Shown here: positions 16,783 to 25,602 of the stretch, one piece after another | Position numbering within the stretch: position 1 is the first letter of the stretch | How the letters are laid out: the number at the start of each line of letters is the position of its first letter | From: Bacillus sp. AFS088145 | GTDB lineage: Bacteria; Bacillota; Bacilli; Bacillales; Bacillaceae_G | NCBI RefSeq assembly: GCF_002564465.1 | Contig: NZ_NUUX01000006.1 | Coordinates: 124,001 to 188,000, forward strand | Length of the DNA: 64,000 nt | Reading direction: 5' to 3' | Notes under the pieces: model-generated | What the model was told of the DNA's origin: nothing | What the model saw: the letters and a program-made list of their open reading frames with translations, nothing else | Databases searched by the model: none | Translations under genes and position numbers: made by a program

Positions 16783-17520
16783 ATGGTCCAATCATTTGAC
16801 CGAGCAATGCTTATTATTGATATCCTAAATTCAGATGAATCCAAAAGTAATTGGCAAATCACCGAATTAGCGGAAGAAACATCTCTATCTCTTGGTACGC
16901 TTCACCGATTACTAAATTCTTTAATCCAACACGGACTTGTTGTACAAATACCTGAAACGAAACATTACAAGCTGGGGTATAAATGGATGGAACTTGGCCT
17001 CCGTCAATTGGATAAAATGGATTTCAGATTAGTTGCAAGACCAGTAATGGAGCGTTTGGCGAACCATGTAGAGGAAAGCATCTATTTAAATATTGAGAGT
17101 GGTATAGATGGAATTGTGATTGATAAAATTGACAGTCCTTTAAAAATTAGAATTGCTGAAAATTTAGGTATCCGTATTCCACTACATATTGGTGCTCCCA
17201 ATAAAACCATTCTTGCTTATATGAAAGAAAATGAAATACAACAAGTACTAGATCAGTTAAATCTTTCACTTAATTCAATATCAATTCTAAAACAACAACT
17301 GGTCGATATCAGAAAAAATGGTTATGCAATAAGTCAAAGTGAAAAAACAGAGGATACGGCGGCTATTGCGGCACCAATTACTGGATACAACAACAAAGTA
17401 CTTGCTGCTTTAAGCGTGAATGTACCAGGATTTCGTTTTACTCAGGAACGTATTCCATACTTGATTGAAGAAGTAATGAAAGCAGCAGAAGAAATTTCAA
17501 AGAAAATAGGGAAAATATAG
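16783..17520 (+). CDS. IclR-family transcriptional regulator (245 aa)
   Basis: DNA-binding regulator: winged HTH at ~5-70 (ITELAEETSLSLGTLHRLLNSL), then the effector domain with VARPVMERLA, IPLHIGAPNKTILAYM and SEKTEDTAAIAAPI. ATG 16783 is preferred to 16777, since AGGAG is eight bases from it and only two from the earlier ATG. It follows the amino-acid importer in the same direction and probably controls that importer or the divergent permease; this is inference from position. A terminator follows. Confidence 0.93.
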   Translation: MVQSFDRAMLIIDILNSDESKSNWQITELAEETSLSLGTLHRLLNSLIQHGLVVQIPETKHYKLGYKWMELGLRQLDKMDFRLVARPVMERLANHVEESIYLNIESGIDGIVIDKIDSPLKIRIAENLGIRIPLHIGAPNKTILAYMKENEIQQVLDQLNLSLNSISILKQQLVDIRKNGYAISQSEKTEDTAAIAAPITGYNNKVLAALSVNVPGFRFTQERIPYLIEEVMKAAEEISKKIGKI

Positions 17521-17530
17521 GTGATACCTT

Positions 17531-17570
17531 ATAGACGCATTCCAGTGATATGGGATGTGTCTATTTTTTT
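17531..17570 (+). terminator. Terminator of the IclR gene
   Basis: ATAGACGCATTCC pairs with GGGATGTGTCTAT (two G-U pairs), then T7. Confidence 0.85.
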
Positions 17571-17991
17571 CTAAAAACATACTTGGTTTTACTCCATCAG
17601 AAATTACCATAAGGGGTAAATACGATTCATCCCCATCCAAATTATCAATTCTCTCATTTAATATTTTTCCTATTAATACCTTGTCATAAAAGCGATATCA
17701 CTAGCGTAAAATTTAAAATATAATTTCAAAATACTTAATGTAATATTAGAAATTTTGTTTATAGTAAACAACCTAATAATGTTACTTTTTAGGATGTATT
17801 AATTGGTCAAATTGCTGAACTTCAGACACTTTCTGAAATTAAGGCGTTTGATGAATGTTCATTTAAATTGAAAAAAAAGGGAGAGGATAAACAACTAACA
17901 ATCTAGCAACACCGACTATTCAAATCTATTTCAGGAGTTAGATTATATCTTTTAAACAAATTAACTTGTTAATTTAAAAGGAGATGTAAAG
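17571..17991 (+). other. Long leader before murP
   Basis: 420 bases without a supportable gene. A stretch at about 17790-17900 is open in two frames but has no ribosome site or recognisable product. The end (17945-17991) supplies AAAAGGAGATG for murP. A promoter is presumably here but none stands out. Confidence 0.4.
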
Positions 17992-19362
17992 ATGACAAAG
18001 GGGATTAGCAAATATTTATTAATTGCCGAACTATTATTAGAGCATTTGGGAGGAGTGGAGAATGTTTCGTCGTCCACTCATTGTATGACAAGACTACGCG
18101 TAGCATCGAAAGATCATTCAAAGGTAGACATAGAGGCAATCAAAAAGACAGAAGGGGTTCTAGGAGTTGTAGAAGAGGAAACGATTCAAATCATACTTGG
18201 ACCTGGTGTTGTAAACAAAGTTGCAGCAGAGTTTGATAAACTGCTTGCAGCTGCTGATGATTTTGATTTGAATGAAGTAGCTTCCAAAAACAAATCAGAG
18301 ATTGATAGAAAGAATGCAAAACCTTTTAAACTGTTTTTACGTAGAATCGCTAGTATTTTCATTCCGTTAATTCCTGCCCTTGTAGCTTCAGGATTAATAA
18401 CCGGTATAACAAAAGCAATTGTTCAAGCAGAATGGCTTGCAGCAGATTCAAAATTAGCTATTATTTTAACTGTTATCGGATCGGGTCTGTTTGCTTATCT
18501 TGGAATCTTGGTCGGAATAAACGCATCAAAGGAATTTGGTGGATCCCCCGCGCTTGGGGCATTGGCAGGTATTCTTGTCATCAACCCTGGAGTTGCAGAT
18601 ATTTCTTTGTTTGGGCATAATCTGCTTCCTGGGCGTGGAGGGTTAATTGGTGTTCTTTTTGCTGCAATCTTCATCGCTTTAGTTGAAAGGGGAGTAAGAA
18701 AATTTGTTCCGCAGTCTCTAGATATTATTCTCACACCTACCATAGCGTTATTAACTACAGGTATCGTTACATACCTAGTGTTTATGCCTGTTGGCGGTTA
18801 TGTATCAGATGCAATCACAAAAGGACTATTGAATGTTCTTGATTTTGGAGGAGTTGTAGCTGGATTTGTACTTGGCGCAACATTCCTTCCACTAGTCGTT
18901 ACTGGGCTCCATCAAGGTTTGACGCCAGTTCATCTTGAATTAATTAACTCCATTGGAGATGACCCATTACTACCAATCCTTGCAATGGGTGGAGCAGGTC
19001 AAGTAGGGGCAGCGTTTGCAATTTACTTTAAAACGAAGAAAAAAAGTTTGAAACGTGCGATTGGTGGGGGACTTCCATCAGGAATGCTTGGAATTGGTGA
19101 ACCATTAATTTTTGGTGTAACTCTTCCGCTAGGACGTCCGTTCTTAACGGCATGTTTAGGTGCTGGAGTTGGCGGAGCATTTCAGGCTCATTTCCATATC
19201 GCTACAATTGCAGTCGGTGTTTCAGGACTTCCACTATCATTCTTAGTTCATACTAATCAGATTTTATTATACTTAACTGGAGTTATTATCTCTTATGTAG
19301 CTGGCTTTATTTTTACTTTCTTATTCGGATTTAAAGATGAAATGGCAGTAGAATTCAAATAA
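17992..19362 (+). CDS. murP: PTS EIIBC component, N-acetylmuramic acid type (456 aa)
   Basis: Phosphotransferase permease that imports and phosphorylates MurNAc (or MurNAc-GlcNAc). The EIIB domain (1-~85) has the phospho-cysteine Cys31 in SSTHCMTRLRV. After a linker, the EIIC domain (~110-450) has about ten membrane segments with VTGLHQGLTPVHLELI and GMLGIGEPLIFGVTLPLGRP. There is no EIIA domain, as in B. subtilis MurP, so it must borrow one. The MurNAc assignment rests on the following namZ gene; a sucrose/trehalose-type sugar is the alternative. AAAGGAGATG precedes the ATG. Confidence 0.85.
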   Translation: MTKGISKYLLIAELLLEHLGGVENVSSSTHCMTRLRVASKDHSKVDIEAIKKTEGVLGVVEEETIQIILGPGVVNKVAAEFDKLLAAADDFDLNEVASKNKSEIDRKNAKPFKLFLRRIASIFIPLIPALVASGLITGITKAIVQAEWLAADSKLAIILTVIGSGLFAYLGILVGINASKEFGGSPALGALAGILVINPGVADISLFGHNLLPGRGGLIGVLFAAIFIALVERGVRKFVPQSLDIILTPTIALLTTGIVTYLVFMPVGGYVSDAITKGLLNVLDFGGVVAGFVLGATFLPLVVTGLHQGLTPVHLELINSIGDDPLLPILAMGGAGQVGAAFAIYFKTKKKSLKRAIGGGLPSGMLGIGEPLIFGVTLPLGRPFLTACLGAGVGGAFQAHFHIATIAVGVSGLPLSFLVHTNQILLYLTGVIISYVAGFIFTFLFGFKDEMAVEFK

Positions 19363-19396
19363 ACTAAGTTAACATGTCAGCGGGAGAGCTAACACT

Positions 19397-19483
19397 ATTT
19401 TAGAAGATTTAAAAAGAAGGGCTTCTAGTTTAGCAGTCCTATTTGTCATAAAAGACGGGAAAATCGTGAAGAATGATAGCTAA
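19397..19483 (+). pseudogene. Remnant of a beta-lactamase-family serine hydrolase (amiE-like)
   Basis: A short frame reads ILEDLKRRASSLAVLFV then IKDGKIVKND and stops. The AVL-V-KDGKIVK pattern is the strand just before the catalytic domain of class C beta-lactamase-like proteins. In B. subtilis such a gene (ybbE/amiE) lies between murP and ybbC/namZ, exactly this position. The rest of the gene is gone. The identification uses ~25 residues plus synteny, so it is tentative. Confidence 0.4.
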
Positions 19484-19594
19484 GGCTAGATGTGAAAATT
19501 AGTGCTCATCAAAATCTATATCCGTTTGGCTAGAGTCTCGACATTCGTTCAGTTATTGCAACTAAAATAATTCGATAAATAGAGGAGGGGGGAG

Positions 19595-20824
19595 ATGAAA
19601 CGAGTATTTTTGTACATTATGATTATTGTCCTTTGTGCATGGCCGATCGAAAAAGATGTTTCTGCAAATAAGAAAAAGAATAAAGTAACTCCTGGAATTG
19701 AAGTTCTTTTAGATGATCAGAAAGAACTTTTAAAGGGAAAAAAAGTCGGCTTAATTACCAATCCAACAGGTATTGACTCTAAGCTAAACAGCATTGTCGA
19801 TTTGTTGTACGAGGATCCAGATATCGAACTAACAGCTTTATTCGGACCTGAGCATGGAGTTCGAGGTGATGCCCAAGCTGGAAGTTATGTCGAATCGTAT
19901 ATTGATGATAAAACAGGACTACCTGTTTACAGTCTTTATGGAAAAACAAATAAACCAACAGCTGATATGCTTAAAAATGTAAACTTACTTCTCTTTGATA
20001 TACAAGACGTAGGTACACGCCACTACACATATATTTACACTCTGGCATATGCAATCGAAGCGGCAAAAGAAAACAACATTCCAATTGTAATACTTGATCG
20101 TCCGAATCCACTAGGCGGACTTTCAGTTGATGGTCCTGTTCTCGAACCTAACTCCTCATCCTTTATTGGGATGTACCCAATTCCAACGAAGCATGGAATG
20201 ACAATTGGAGAACTCGCTACATTCTTCAATAAAGAATATAAAATTGGAGCAGATTTAAAAGTCGTCAAAATGAAAGGCTGGAAACGTTCCATGGATTACG
20301 ACGAAACAGGACTACCTTTTGTTTTACCATCACCTAATATGCCGACAGTTTCAACAACATTTATATATCCAGCAACTGGTCTAATTGAAGGTACAAATAT
20401 GTCAGAGGGACGCGGAACAACCAAACCGTTTAAAATAATCGGCGCACCATATATTAATGGAACAGAACTTGCAGCAAAGCTGAACGCATTAAGACTTCCG
20501 GGTGTGAAATTTAGACAGGCATCCTTTATACCAACATTCTCGAAACATGCGGGAATACTGAGCAATGGTGTTGAAATTTATGTCACGGATCAAGAAAAAT
20601 TAGAAGCGGTCTCAACAGGACTTCACATCATTAAAACGATTCATGACATGTACCCAAATGATTTTGAATTTCTATCCAACAACTTCTTTGATAGATTAAT
20701 CGGAAACGACTGGATCAGACCGATGATTCTCGATGGAGCTTCCGTTACAGACATCATGAATAAATACCAGAATGAATTGGATGAATTTAAGAAGGTTCGA
20801 AAAAAGTATTTGATGTATAAGTGA
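19595..20824 (+). CDS. namZ: Exo-N-acetylmuramidase, DUF1343/NamZ family (409 aa)
   Basis: Secreted enzyme that removes terminal MurNAc from peptidoglycan fragments, feeding murP. A signal peptide (FLYIMIIVLCAW, cleavage near residue 25) precedes the DUF1343 domain, with GLITNPTGID, LFGPEHGVRGDAQAG, GLPVYSLYG, FDIQDVGTRHYTYIYT, LDRPNPLGG, SEGRGTTKPF and a C-terminal WIRPMIL. The EHG and Arg/Asp positions lie in the family's proposed active site. Length is normal. GAGGAGGGGGG precedes the ATG. Neighbours in B. subtilis (murQ, murR, nagZ) are absent here. Confidence 0.92.
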   Translation: MKRVFLYIMIIVLCAWPIEKDVSANKKKNKVTPGIEVLLDDQKELLKGKKVGLITNPTGIDSKLNSIVDLLYEDPDIELTALFGPEHGVRGDAQAGSYVESYIDDKTGLPVYSLYGKTNKPTADMLKNVNLLLFDIQDVGTRHYTYIYTLAYAIEAAKENNIPIVILDRPNPLGGLSVDGPVLEPNSSSFIGMYPIPTKHGMTIGELATFFNKEYKIGADLKVVKMKGWKRSMDYDETGLPFVLPSPNMPTVSTTFIYPATGLIEGTNMSEGRGTTKPFKIIGAPYINGTELAAKLNALRLPGVKFRQASFIPTFSKHAGILSNGVEIYVTDQEKLEAVSTGLHIIKTIHDMYPNDFEFLSNNFFDRLIGNDWIRPMILDGASVTDIMNKYQNELDEFKKVRKKYLMYK

Positions 20825-20831
20825 TTTACTA

Positions 20832-20867
20832 AAAAAGGATGAGATTAATTGATTTCATTCTTTTTTT
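20832..20867 (+). terminator. Terminator of namZ
   Basis: AAAAAGGATGAGAT pairs with ATTTCATTCTTTTT (two G-U pairs) and a T7 tail. Confidence 0.8.
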
Positions 20868-20992
20868 ATTGCCATATACTTCTAAAGTTTTAATTTTTAA
20901 AAATTACCGAATAAACTGAAAAAATATTGACGTGCCGATATTAAGATGATAGTATTTTTCTTCCAGTCAAAAAATGTTAGGAGGCGAAAAAA

Positions 20993-21970
20993 TTGATTAC
21001 AGTAGATGGTTTAAGTAAATCCTTCAAGGTTGCGAAACGTTCTTCAGGAATTAGGCAGGCAGTGAAGGGGCTTTTTTATCGTGAGCATACGATTGTTGAA
21101 GCGTTGAATGATATTTCTTTCTCAATTGAACCGGGGGAAATCGTTGGGTATATTGGCCCGAATGGTGCAGGGAAGTCTACGACGATAAAAATCATGAGCG
21201 GAATATTGGTTCCAGATCGAGGGACGTGTAGCATATTGGGATACACTCCATGGAAGGAAAGAGCTTCCTATGTTAAACATATCGGTGTTGTTTTTGGGCA
21301 ACGCTCTCAATTGTGGTGGGATGTACCCGTCATAGACTCGTTTGAGCTTCTCCGTGATATTTATAAAATTCCTCAAAATGAATATCAAGATAATCTTGAT
21401 TTACTGATTGAAACACTCGATTTACAAAGTCTAATTCATTCACCTGTACGACAATTAAGCTTAGGACAAAGGATGCGCTGTGAAATCGCAGCATCATTGC
21501 TACATAGTCCTAAAATTTTATTTTTAGATGAACCTACAATTGGACTTGATGCCGTTTCAAAAATTGCCGTACGTGAGTTCATTAAAAGGATTAATAAAGA
21601 AAAGGGTGTTACCGTCATTCTTACGACGCATGATATGAATGATATTGAAGCTTTAGCTAATCGAGTTATTTTAATTGGTAAAGGAAGTTTATTGTTCGAT
21701 GGTAACTTGAATGAATTACGAAAACATTTTGGGACTCATAAAACGATTACGGTAGATTATCGGGAGGACCACAATCCATTTAAAATTCCTGGAACCACAA
21801 TGATTTCATGGTTACCTGAACGGGCAATTATAAGTTTAGACACAGAACAAGTTAAAATATCAGATGTGATTTCCAGTTTATCCAGTAAGGTTGACCTACT
21901 CGATGTGACGATTGAAGCACAACCAATTGAAGAAATTATCGTTGGTCTCTACAAGGAGTTTCAAATATGA
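20993..21970 (+). CDS. ABC-2 type exporter ATPase (325 aa)
   Basis: ATPase of a drug- or lipid-type exporter. Walker A GPNGAGKST (~54-62), Q-loop VVFGQRSQLWWDVP, signature LSLGQRMR (~155), Walker B ILFLDEPT, H-loop TTHDMND. A ~90-residue C-terminal domain follows the nucleotide-binding core. The FGQRSQLWWD form is typical of ATPases paired with PF06182 (DUF990) permeases. The start is TTG 20993, with TAGGAGGCG ideally spaced. It overlaps the next gene (ATGA). Confidence 0.92.
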   Translation: MITVDGLSKSFKVAKRSSGIRQAVKGLFYREHTIVEALNDISFSIEPGEIVGYIGPNGAGKSTTIKIMSGILVPDRGTCSILGYTPWKERASYVKHIGVVFGQRSQLWWDVPVIDSFELLRDIYKIPQNEYQDNLDLLIETLDLQSLIHSPVRQLSLGQRMRCEIAASLLHSPKILFLDEPTIGLDAVSKIAVREFIKRINKEKGVTVILTTHDMNDIEALANRVILIGKGSLLFDGNLNELRKHFGTHKTITVDYREDHNPFKIPGTTMISWLPERAIISLDTEQVKISDVISSLSSKVDLLDVTIEAQPIEEIIVGLYKEFQI

Positions 21971-22770
21971 AGCCATATGTATCTGTACTAAAACTACGAT
22001 TATTGAACGGAATGCAATATCGTTCAGCAGCATTGGCGGGGGTAGCAACACAGTTTTTCTGGGGATTTATGTACATTATGATTTTTGAAGCTTTCTATAG
22101 TCAAACAGTACATTCTCAACCACTTTCTTTAAAAGAAATCATTACATACTTATGGTTACAACAATCCTTTTTAGCTTTCATCATGCTGTGGTTTCGTGAT
22201 AATGAGCTTTTCGATCTCATTACAACTGGGAATATCGCATATGAGCTTTGTAGACCATGCGAAATCTACGGATTTTGGTATTCAAAACTTTTAGCACAAC
22301 GCTTGTCGAGTGCAATTCTAAGGTGTTTCCCAATCCTACTAGTTGCATTCCTTTTACCTCAACCTTATAAAATGACGTTACCACCAAGTGTCTTAACCTT
22401 TGTGTTATTTTTGTTTGCCCTTATTTTTGGCTTACTTCTTCTTGTTTCAATTTCGATGTTTATTTATATTTCAGTATTTGTGACAATGTCTCCTATCGGC
22501 TCCTTGTTACTGTTTGGAGTTATTGGGGAATTTTTCTCTGGATTAACAATTCCAATTCCACTAATGCCAGCGTGGCTTCAGACTTTAGCTAATTTCCTAC
22601 CGTTTAGATGGACAGCTGATTTTCCGTTTCGAGTGTACTCTGGTAATATACCTCAAAATGAAGCTTTAATCGGTATCGCTGTACAAATTGTTTGGCTATG
22701 TTTACTTGTTTGGCTAGGAAGAATCGCTTTTAATAAAGCCTTACGAAGAGTCGTGGTCCAAGGAGGTTGA
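21967..22770 (+). CDS. ABC-2 family permease 1, PF06182-like (267 aa)
   Basis: Membrane subunit with six predicted segments. The family's features are GVATQFFWGFMYIMIFEAFY, the LWLQQSF region and a late PLMPAWLQTLANFLPFRWTA. The ATG overlaps the ATPase stop. It pairs with the next gene as a heterodimeric channel. Substrate unknown. Confidence 0.88.
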   Translation: MKPYVSVLKLRLLNGMQYRSAALAGVATQFFWGFMYIMIFEAFYSQTVHSQPLSLKEIITYLWLQQSFLAFIMLWFRDNELFDLITTGNIAYELCRPCEIYGFWYSKLLAQRLSSAILRCFPILLVAFLLPQPYKMTLPPSVLTFVLFLFALIFGLLLLVSISMFIYISVFVTMSPIGSLLLFGVIGEFFSGLTIPIPLMPAWLQTLANFLPFRWTADFPFRVYSGNIPQNEALIGIAVQIVWLCLLVWLGRIAFNKALRRVVVQGG

Positions 22771-22776
22771 CCCAAT

Positions 22777-23559
22777 ATGAGACTATATTTTAAATATCTA
22801 CTTATTCTCTTTAAATCACAAATGGAGTACCGCACATCTTTTTGGCTATTAACAATTGGCCAGTTTTTAATCCCGTTCTCGATGTTTGCAGGTCTTTACT
22901 TTTTATTTGAACGGTTTGGACAAATAAAAGGATGGACTTTTTACGAGGTTGCGCTTTGTTTTGCGATTATCCATATGGCCTTTGCCTTAAGTGAATGTTT
23001 TGCCCGTGGATTTGACAATTTCTCTAGTCTAGTAGCTAGCGGAAGTTTTGATCGAGTACTTGTTCGTCCTAGAAGTACGATTGTTCAAGTTATGGGATCC
23101 AAATTCGAGTTTACTAGAATTGGTAGATTGCTTCAGAGTTTAATTGTTTTGATTTGGGCATTAAATAATCTTTCCATCGAATGGAGCAGTATGAAAGTAG
23201 TAACCATTATTTTAATGATCATTAGCGGGGTCTTTATTTTTACCGGAATCTTTATCCTTGCAGCAACGATGTGTTTTTGGACAATTCAGGGTCTCGAAGT
23301 AGTTAATATTTTTACTGATGGCGGAAGAGAGATGGCACAGTATCCGTTAAATATCTATCAGAAATGGATAACTAAATTTTTTACATTTGTTATACCCTTT
23401 GGATGTGTGAATTACTTACCTTTAATGTACATTTTAGATAAAACGGAGGGAAAAGCGTATCTATATATGGTATCGCCAGTAGTGGGGATTATTTTTATTA
23501 TACCTTGTTTACTAGTATGGCAAATTGGAGTAAGACATTATCGATCGACGGGTTCGTAA
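22777..23559 (+). CDS. ABC-2 family permease 2, PF06182-like (260 aa)
   Basis: Second membrane subunit with six predicted segments, distantly similar to the first (FDNFSSLVASGSFDRVLVRP matches the NELFDLITTGNIAYELCRP region of permease 1; both end with a fold around VIPFG/LPF). It starts seven bases after permease 1, with AAGGAGG inside that gene's last codons. Completes a three-gene exporter operon. Confidence 0.88.
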   Translation: MRLYFKYLLILFKSQMEYRTSFWLLTIGQFLIPFSMFAGLYFLFERFGQIKGWTFYEVALCFAIIHMAFALSECFARGFDNFSSLVASGSFDRVLVRPRSTIVQVMGSKFEFTRIGRLLQSLIVLIWALNNLSIEWSSMKVVTIILMIISGVFIFTGIFILAATMCFWTIQGLEVVNIFTDGGREMAQYPLNIYQKWITKFFTFVIPFGCVNYLPLMYILDKTEGKAYLYMVSPVVGIIFIIPCLLVWQIGVRHYRSTGS

Positions 23560-23566
23560 AATAATA

Positions 23567-23598
23567 AAGACGCAATCTAGTTATGGGATTGCGTTTTT
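23567..23598 (+). terminator. Terminator of the exporter operon
   Basis: ACGCAATC (23570-23577) pairs with GATTGCGT (23587-23594), followed by T-rich sequence. Confidence 0.8.
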
Positions 23599-23646
23599 AT
23601 ATAGAAGAAATGGAGTTATGTAGGATAATAGAAATTTAGTACCAGT

Positions 23647-23892
23647 CTATATGTAATAAATCAAAATTGAAGTTGAAATAGTTAAACATACGCTAACATT
23701 AATTAAAAATCTTGTGAGATTTCTATCTTTCCAACTAGCATAACTAAATATTAAAGTTGATAACCCGAAGATAATCTGATACCAAATAGAAATAGTAAAG
23801 CCATCTTCTTTAATCAAAAAAATGTTTCCAATTATTATGCAAGGAATCCAAATTAAAAAGAATAATTTTTGAAATCGTGATAGTTTTTTCAT
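23647..23892 (-). CDS. Small membrane protein (81 aa)
   Basis: Two to three hydrophobic segments (FFLIWIPCIIIGNIFLI; IWYQIIFGLSTLIFSYA; FLINVSVCLTISTSILI) with a basic N-terminus MKKLSRFQK. ATG 23892 is chosen because AGAAGGTG lies just before it; a GTG two codons earlier is part of that site. No family recognised. Confidence 0.6.
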   Translation of the reverse strand: MKKLSRFQKLFFLIWIPCIIIGNIFLIKEDGFTISIWYQIIFGLSTLIFSYASWKDRNLTRFLINVSVCLTISTSILIYYI

Positions 23893-24171
23893 TTGCACCT
23901 TCTTTTATTAAATATGGTCTTTATGCAATCCTAACTATAGATATAATTTAATGTTAGCAGATAAACATACGACTTTATTTAAACAAAAATGAACTATAAG
24001 TGAATATTTTAGTTTTCTTATTGTGTCTTAACTTAACTGAAAGGATGAAAATAAGCCTCACTCTGATGAAAACAACTGGATGTTATTAAGAGTTCCCATA
24101 TTCTTCTTACTTTTGAAGAAAATTTTGTTCCTTCTTTGTTAAAATAAATTAGATAATAAAGGAGGAGCATT

Positions 24172-24300
24172 ATGGGATTAAAACGAAAAAATAAAAGAAA
24201 ATCCACTCAGCCACACACAAAAGTAATAGATTTTGGAATGGGAAAGACGTTAGCTAAAATTGAAAAAGCAATTTGTATTTTAGATAAAAGTAGGAAATAG
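24172..24300 (+). CDS. Small basic protein (42 aa)
   Basis: Short gene with an excellent ribosome site (AAAGGAGGAGC, 6 bases before the ATG). The product is very basic at the N-terminus (MGLKRKNKRKSTQP), then IDFGMGKTLAKIEKAICIL. The strong site and protein-like composition argue it is translated. It lies 56 bases before the NUDIX gene with no terminator between, so the two may be co-transcribed. Function unknown. Confidence 0.6.
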   Translation: MGLKRKNKRKSTQPHTKVIDFGMGKTLAKIEKAICILDKSRK

Positions 24301-24356
24301 TATCATGACCTTGTAAATAATAAAGTAATAATTAAATTAAAAGGAATTAGGAATCA

Positions 24357-24746
24357 ATGAAAAAACAAATTAAAGTAGTTGGAGCTGTAATAAGAAACAA
24401 TCAATACCAAATACTATGTGCTTTACGTTCACCTGAAATGAGCATGCCAAATAGCTGGGAATTTCCTGGTGGAAAAATCGAAAAGAATGAAAAACCTGAA
24501 GAGGCTTTGGTCCGCGAAATAAAGGAAGAATTAGGTTGCGAAATATCTGTATCTGAATTAGTTGAAGATGTCATTCATGAGTATCCAAATATAATTGTAA
24601 ATTTGATAACTTACGAAGCCAAAATTATAAGCGGTACGCCAGTAGCTACTGAGCATGCGAAGATAGAATGGAAAGAAAGCTCTGAGTTAAAAGAACTTGA
24701 ATGGGCTCCAGCTGACCTTCCTACGGTTGAAAAATTGATTATATAA
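24357..24746 (+). CDS. NUDIX (deoxy)nucleoside triphosphate pyrophosphohydrolase, paralogue 1 (129 aa)
   Basis: MutT-like hydrolase of damaged or modified NTPs to NMP and pyrophosphate. The NUDIX box is complete: GGKIEKNEKPEEALVREI, then KEELG (G-x5-E-x7-REU-x-EE-x-G). By eye about 80% identical to the 32669 protein, with the same length. AGGAAT precedes the ATG. Unlike paralogue 2, it is not beside a helicase. Confidence 0.93.
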   Translation: MKKQIKVVGAVIRNNQYQILCALRSPEMSMPNSWEFPGGKIEKNEKPEEALVREIKEELGCEISVSELVEDVIHEYPNIIVNLITYEAKIISGTPVATEHAKIEWKESSELKELEWAPADLPTVEKLII

Positions 24747-24937
24747 AATATTAGTATATAGATTGCGAACGATAAACGATAAAACTAAGTAATTTAGAAT
24801 GATGTCGAACAAATGATAAAATAATATTTCTTTGGAAATTGAATTTTTTTCCATATCCAATATAATAATAAATAAGCAACTATAGTGTACATACTAGATG
24901 AGTTAAGGAAAATTCTTGTAAAACATAGGAGGAAACT

Positions 24938-25333
24938 ATGGGAAGATTAGTTCATTTCGAAATTCATGTTGATAACATGGAACGTGCAAAGAAGTTTTAT
25001 GGAGAGGTATTTGGTTGGACGTTTCAAGATTGGAGTGAATATGCAGGAATGCCATACTTTGGTGCAGTGACAGGCAATGAGGACGAAATGGGAATTAATG
25101 GTGCCTTAATGCAGCGCCAAAGTGCTCCTCCTGAAGCAAACCAACCATTAAATGGATATGCATGTACCATGGGAGTAGAAAATTACGACGTTACGGAAGC
25201 TAAAATTGTTGAAAATGGTGGCAAAGTAGCAATGCCTAAATATGCACTGCCTGGAATGGCATGGCAAGGATACTTCATTGATACTGATGGTAATATTTTT
25301 GGAATTCATCAACCTGATGCTAATGCAAAGTAA
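24938..25333 (+). CDS. VOC-family (glyoxalase/bleomycin-resistance fold) protein (131 aa)
   Basis: Single-domain metalloenzyme-fold protein of about the usual 120-130 residues with two beta-alpha-beta-beta-beta modules: VHFEIHVDNMERAKKFYGEVFGW at the start, then YFIDTDGNIFGIHQPD at the end. His7/His9 near the start and the late Glu/Gln-type positions would be metal ligands in active members. AGGAGG precedes the ATG. Specific substrate unknown. Terminator at 25400. Confidence 0.88.
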   Translation: MGRLVHFEIHVDNMERAKKFYGEVFGWTFQDWSEYAGMPYFGAVTGNEDEMGINGALMQRQSAPPEANQPLNGYACTMGVENYDVTEAKIVENGGKVAMPKYALPGMAWQGYFIDTDGNIFGIHQPDANAK

Positions 25334-25399
25334 TTATTTATGGGTGTTTGATAATTCAAGAGTTTGATTTGAACTAAAATTTCTATAACTTACAGCAAC

Positions 25400-25430
25400 A
25401 AAAGTCAACTGTCTGCAGTTGACTTTTTAT
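25400..25430 (+). terminator. Terminator of the VOC gene
   Basis: AAAAGTCAACTG pairs with CAGTTGACTTTT around a TCTG loop. Confidence 0.85.
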
Positions 25431-25602
25431 TTTTCAATTCTTAATTTTGGTAATAATTGAGAATAATAAATAGCAGATTTATTAAAATTGTTCAAACACA
25501 AAATTGCCATATTACCCTTCTTATTTAGGATATTTTTCATGGTATTCTTAAATTGAATTTTCATTGCTTCATAATAAAAACAAGTATGAAAAGGATAAAC
25601 CG

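Noticed and set aside
17790-17905. Possible murQ remnant before murP
   Set aside because: The stretch is open in two frames, neither resembling MurQ, and has no ribosome site.
20035-20565. Two minus-strand frames of 85 and 89 codons within namZ
   Set aside because: Both are antisense shadows of a well-supported gene and show no family features.
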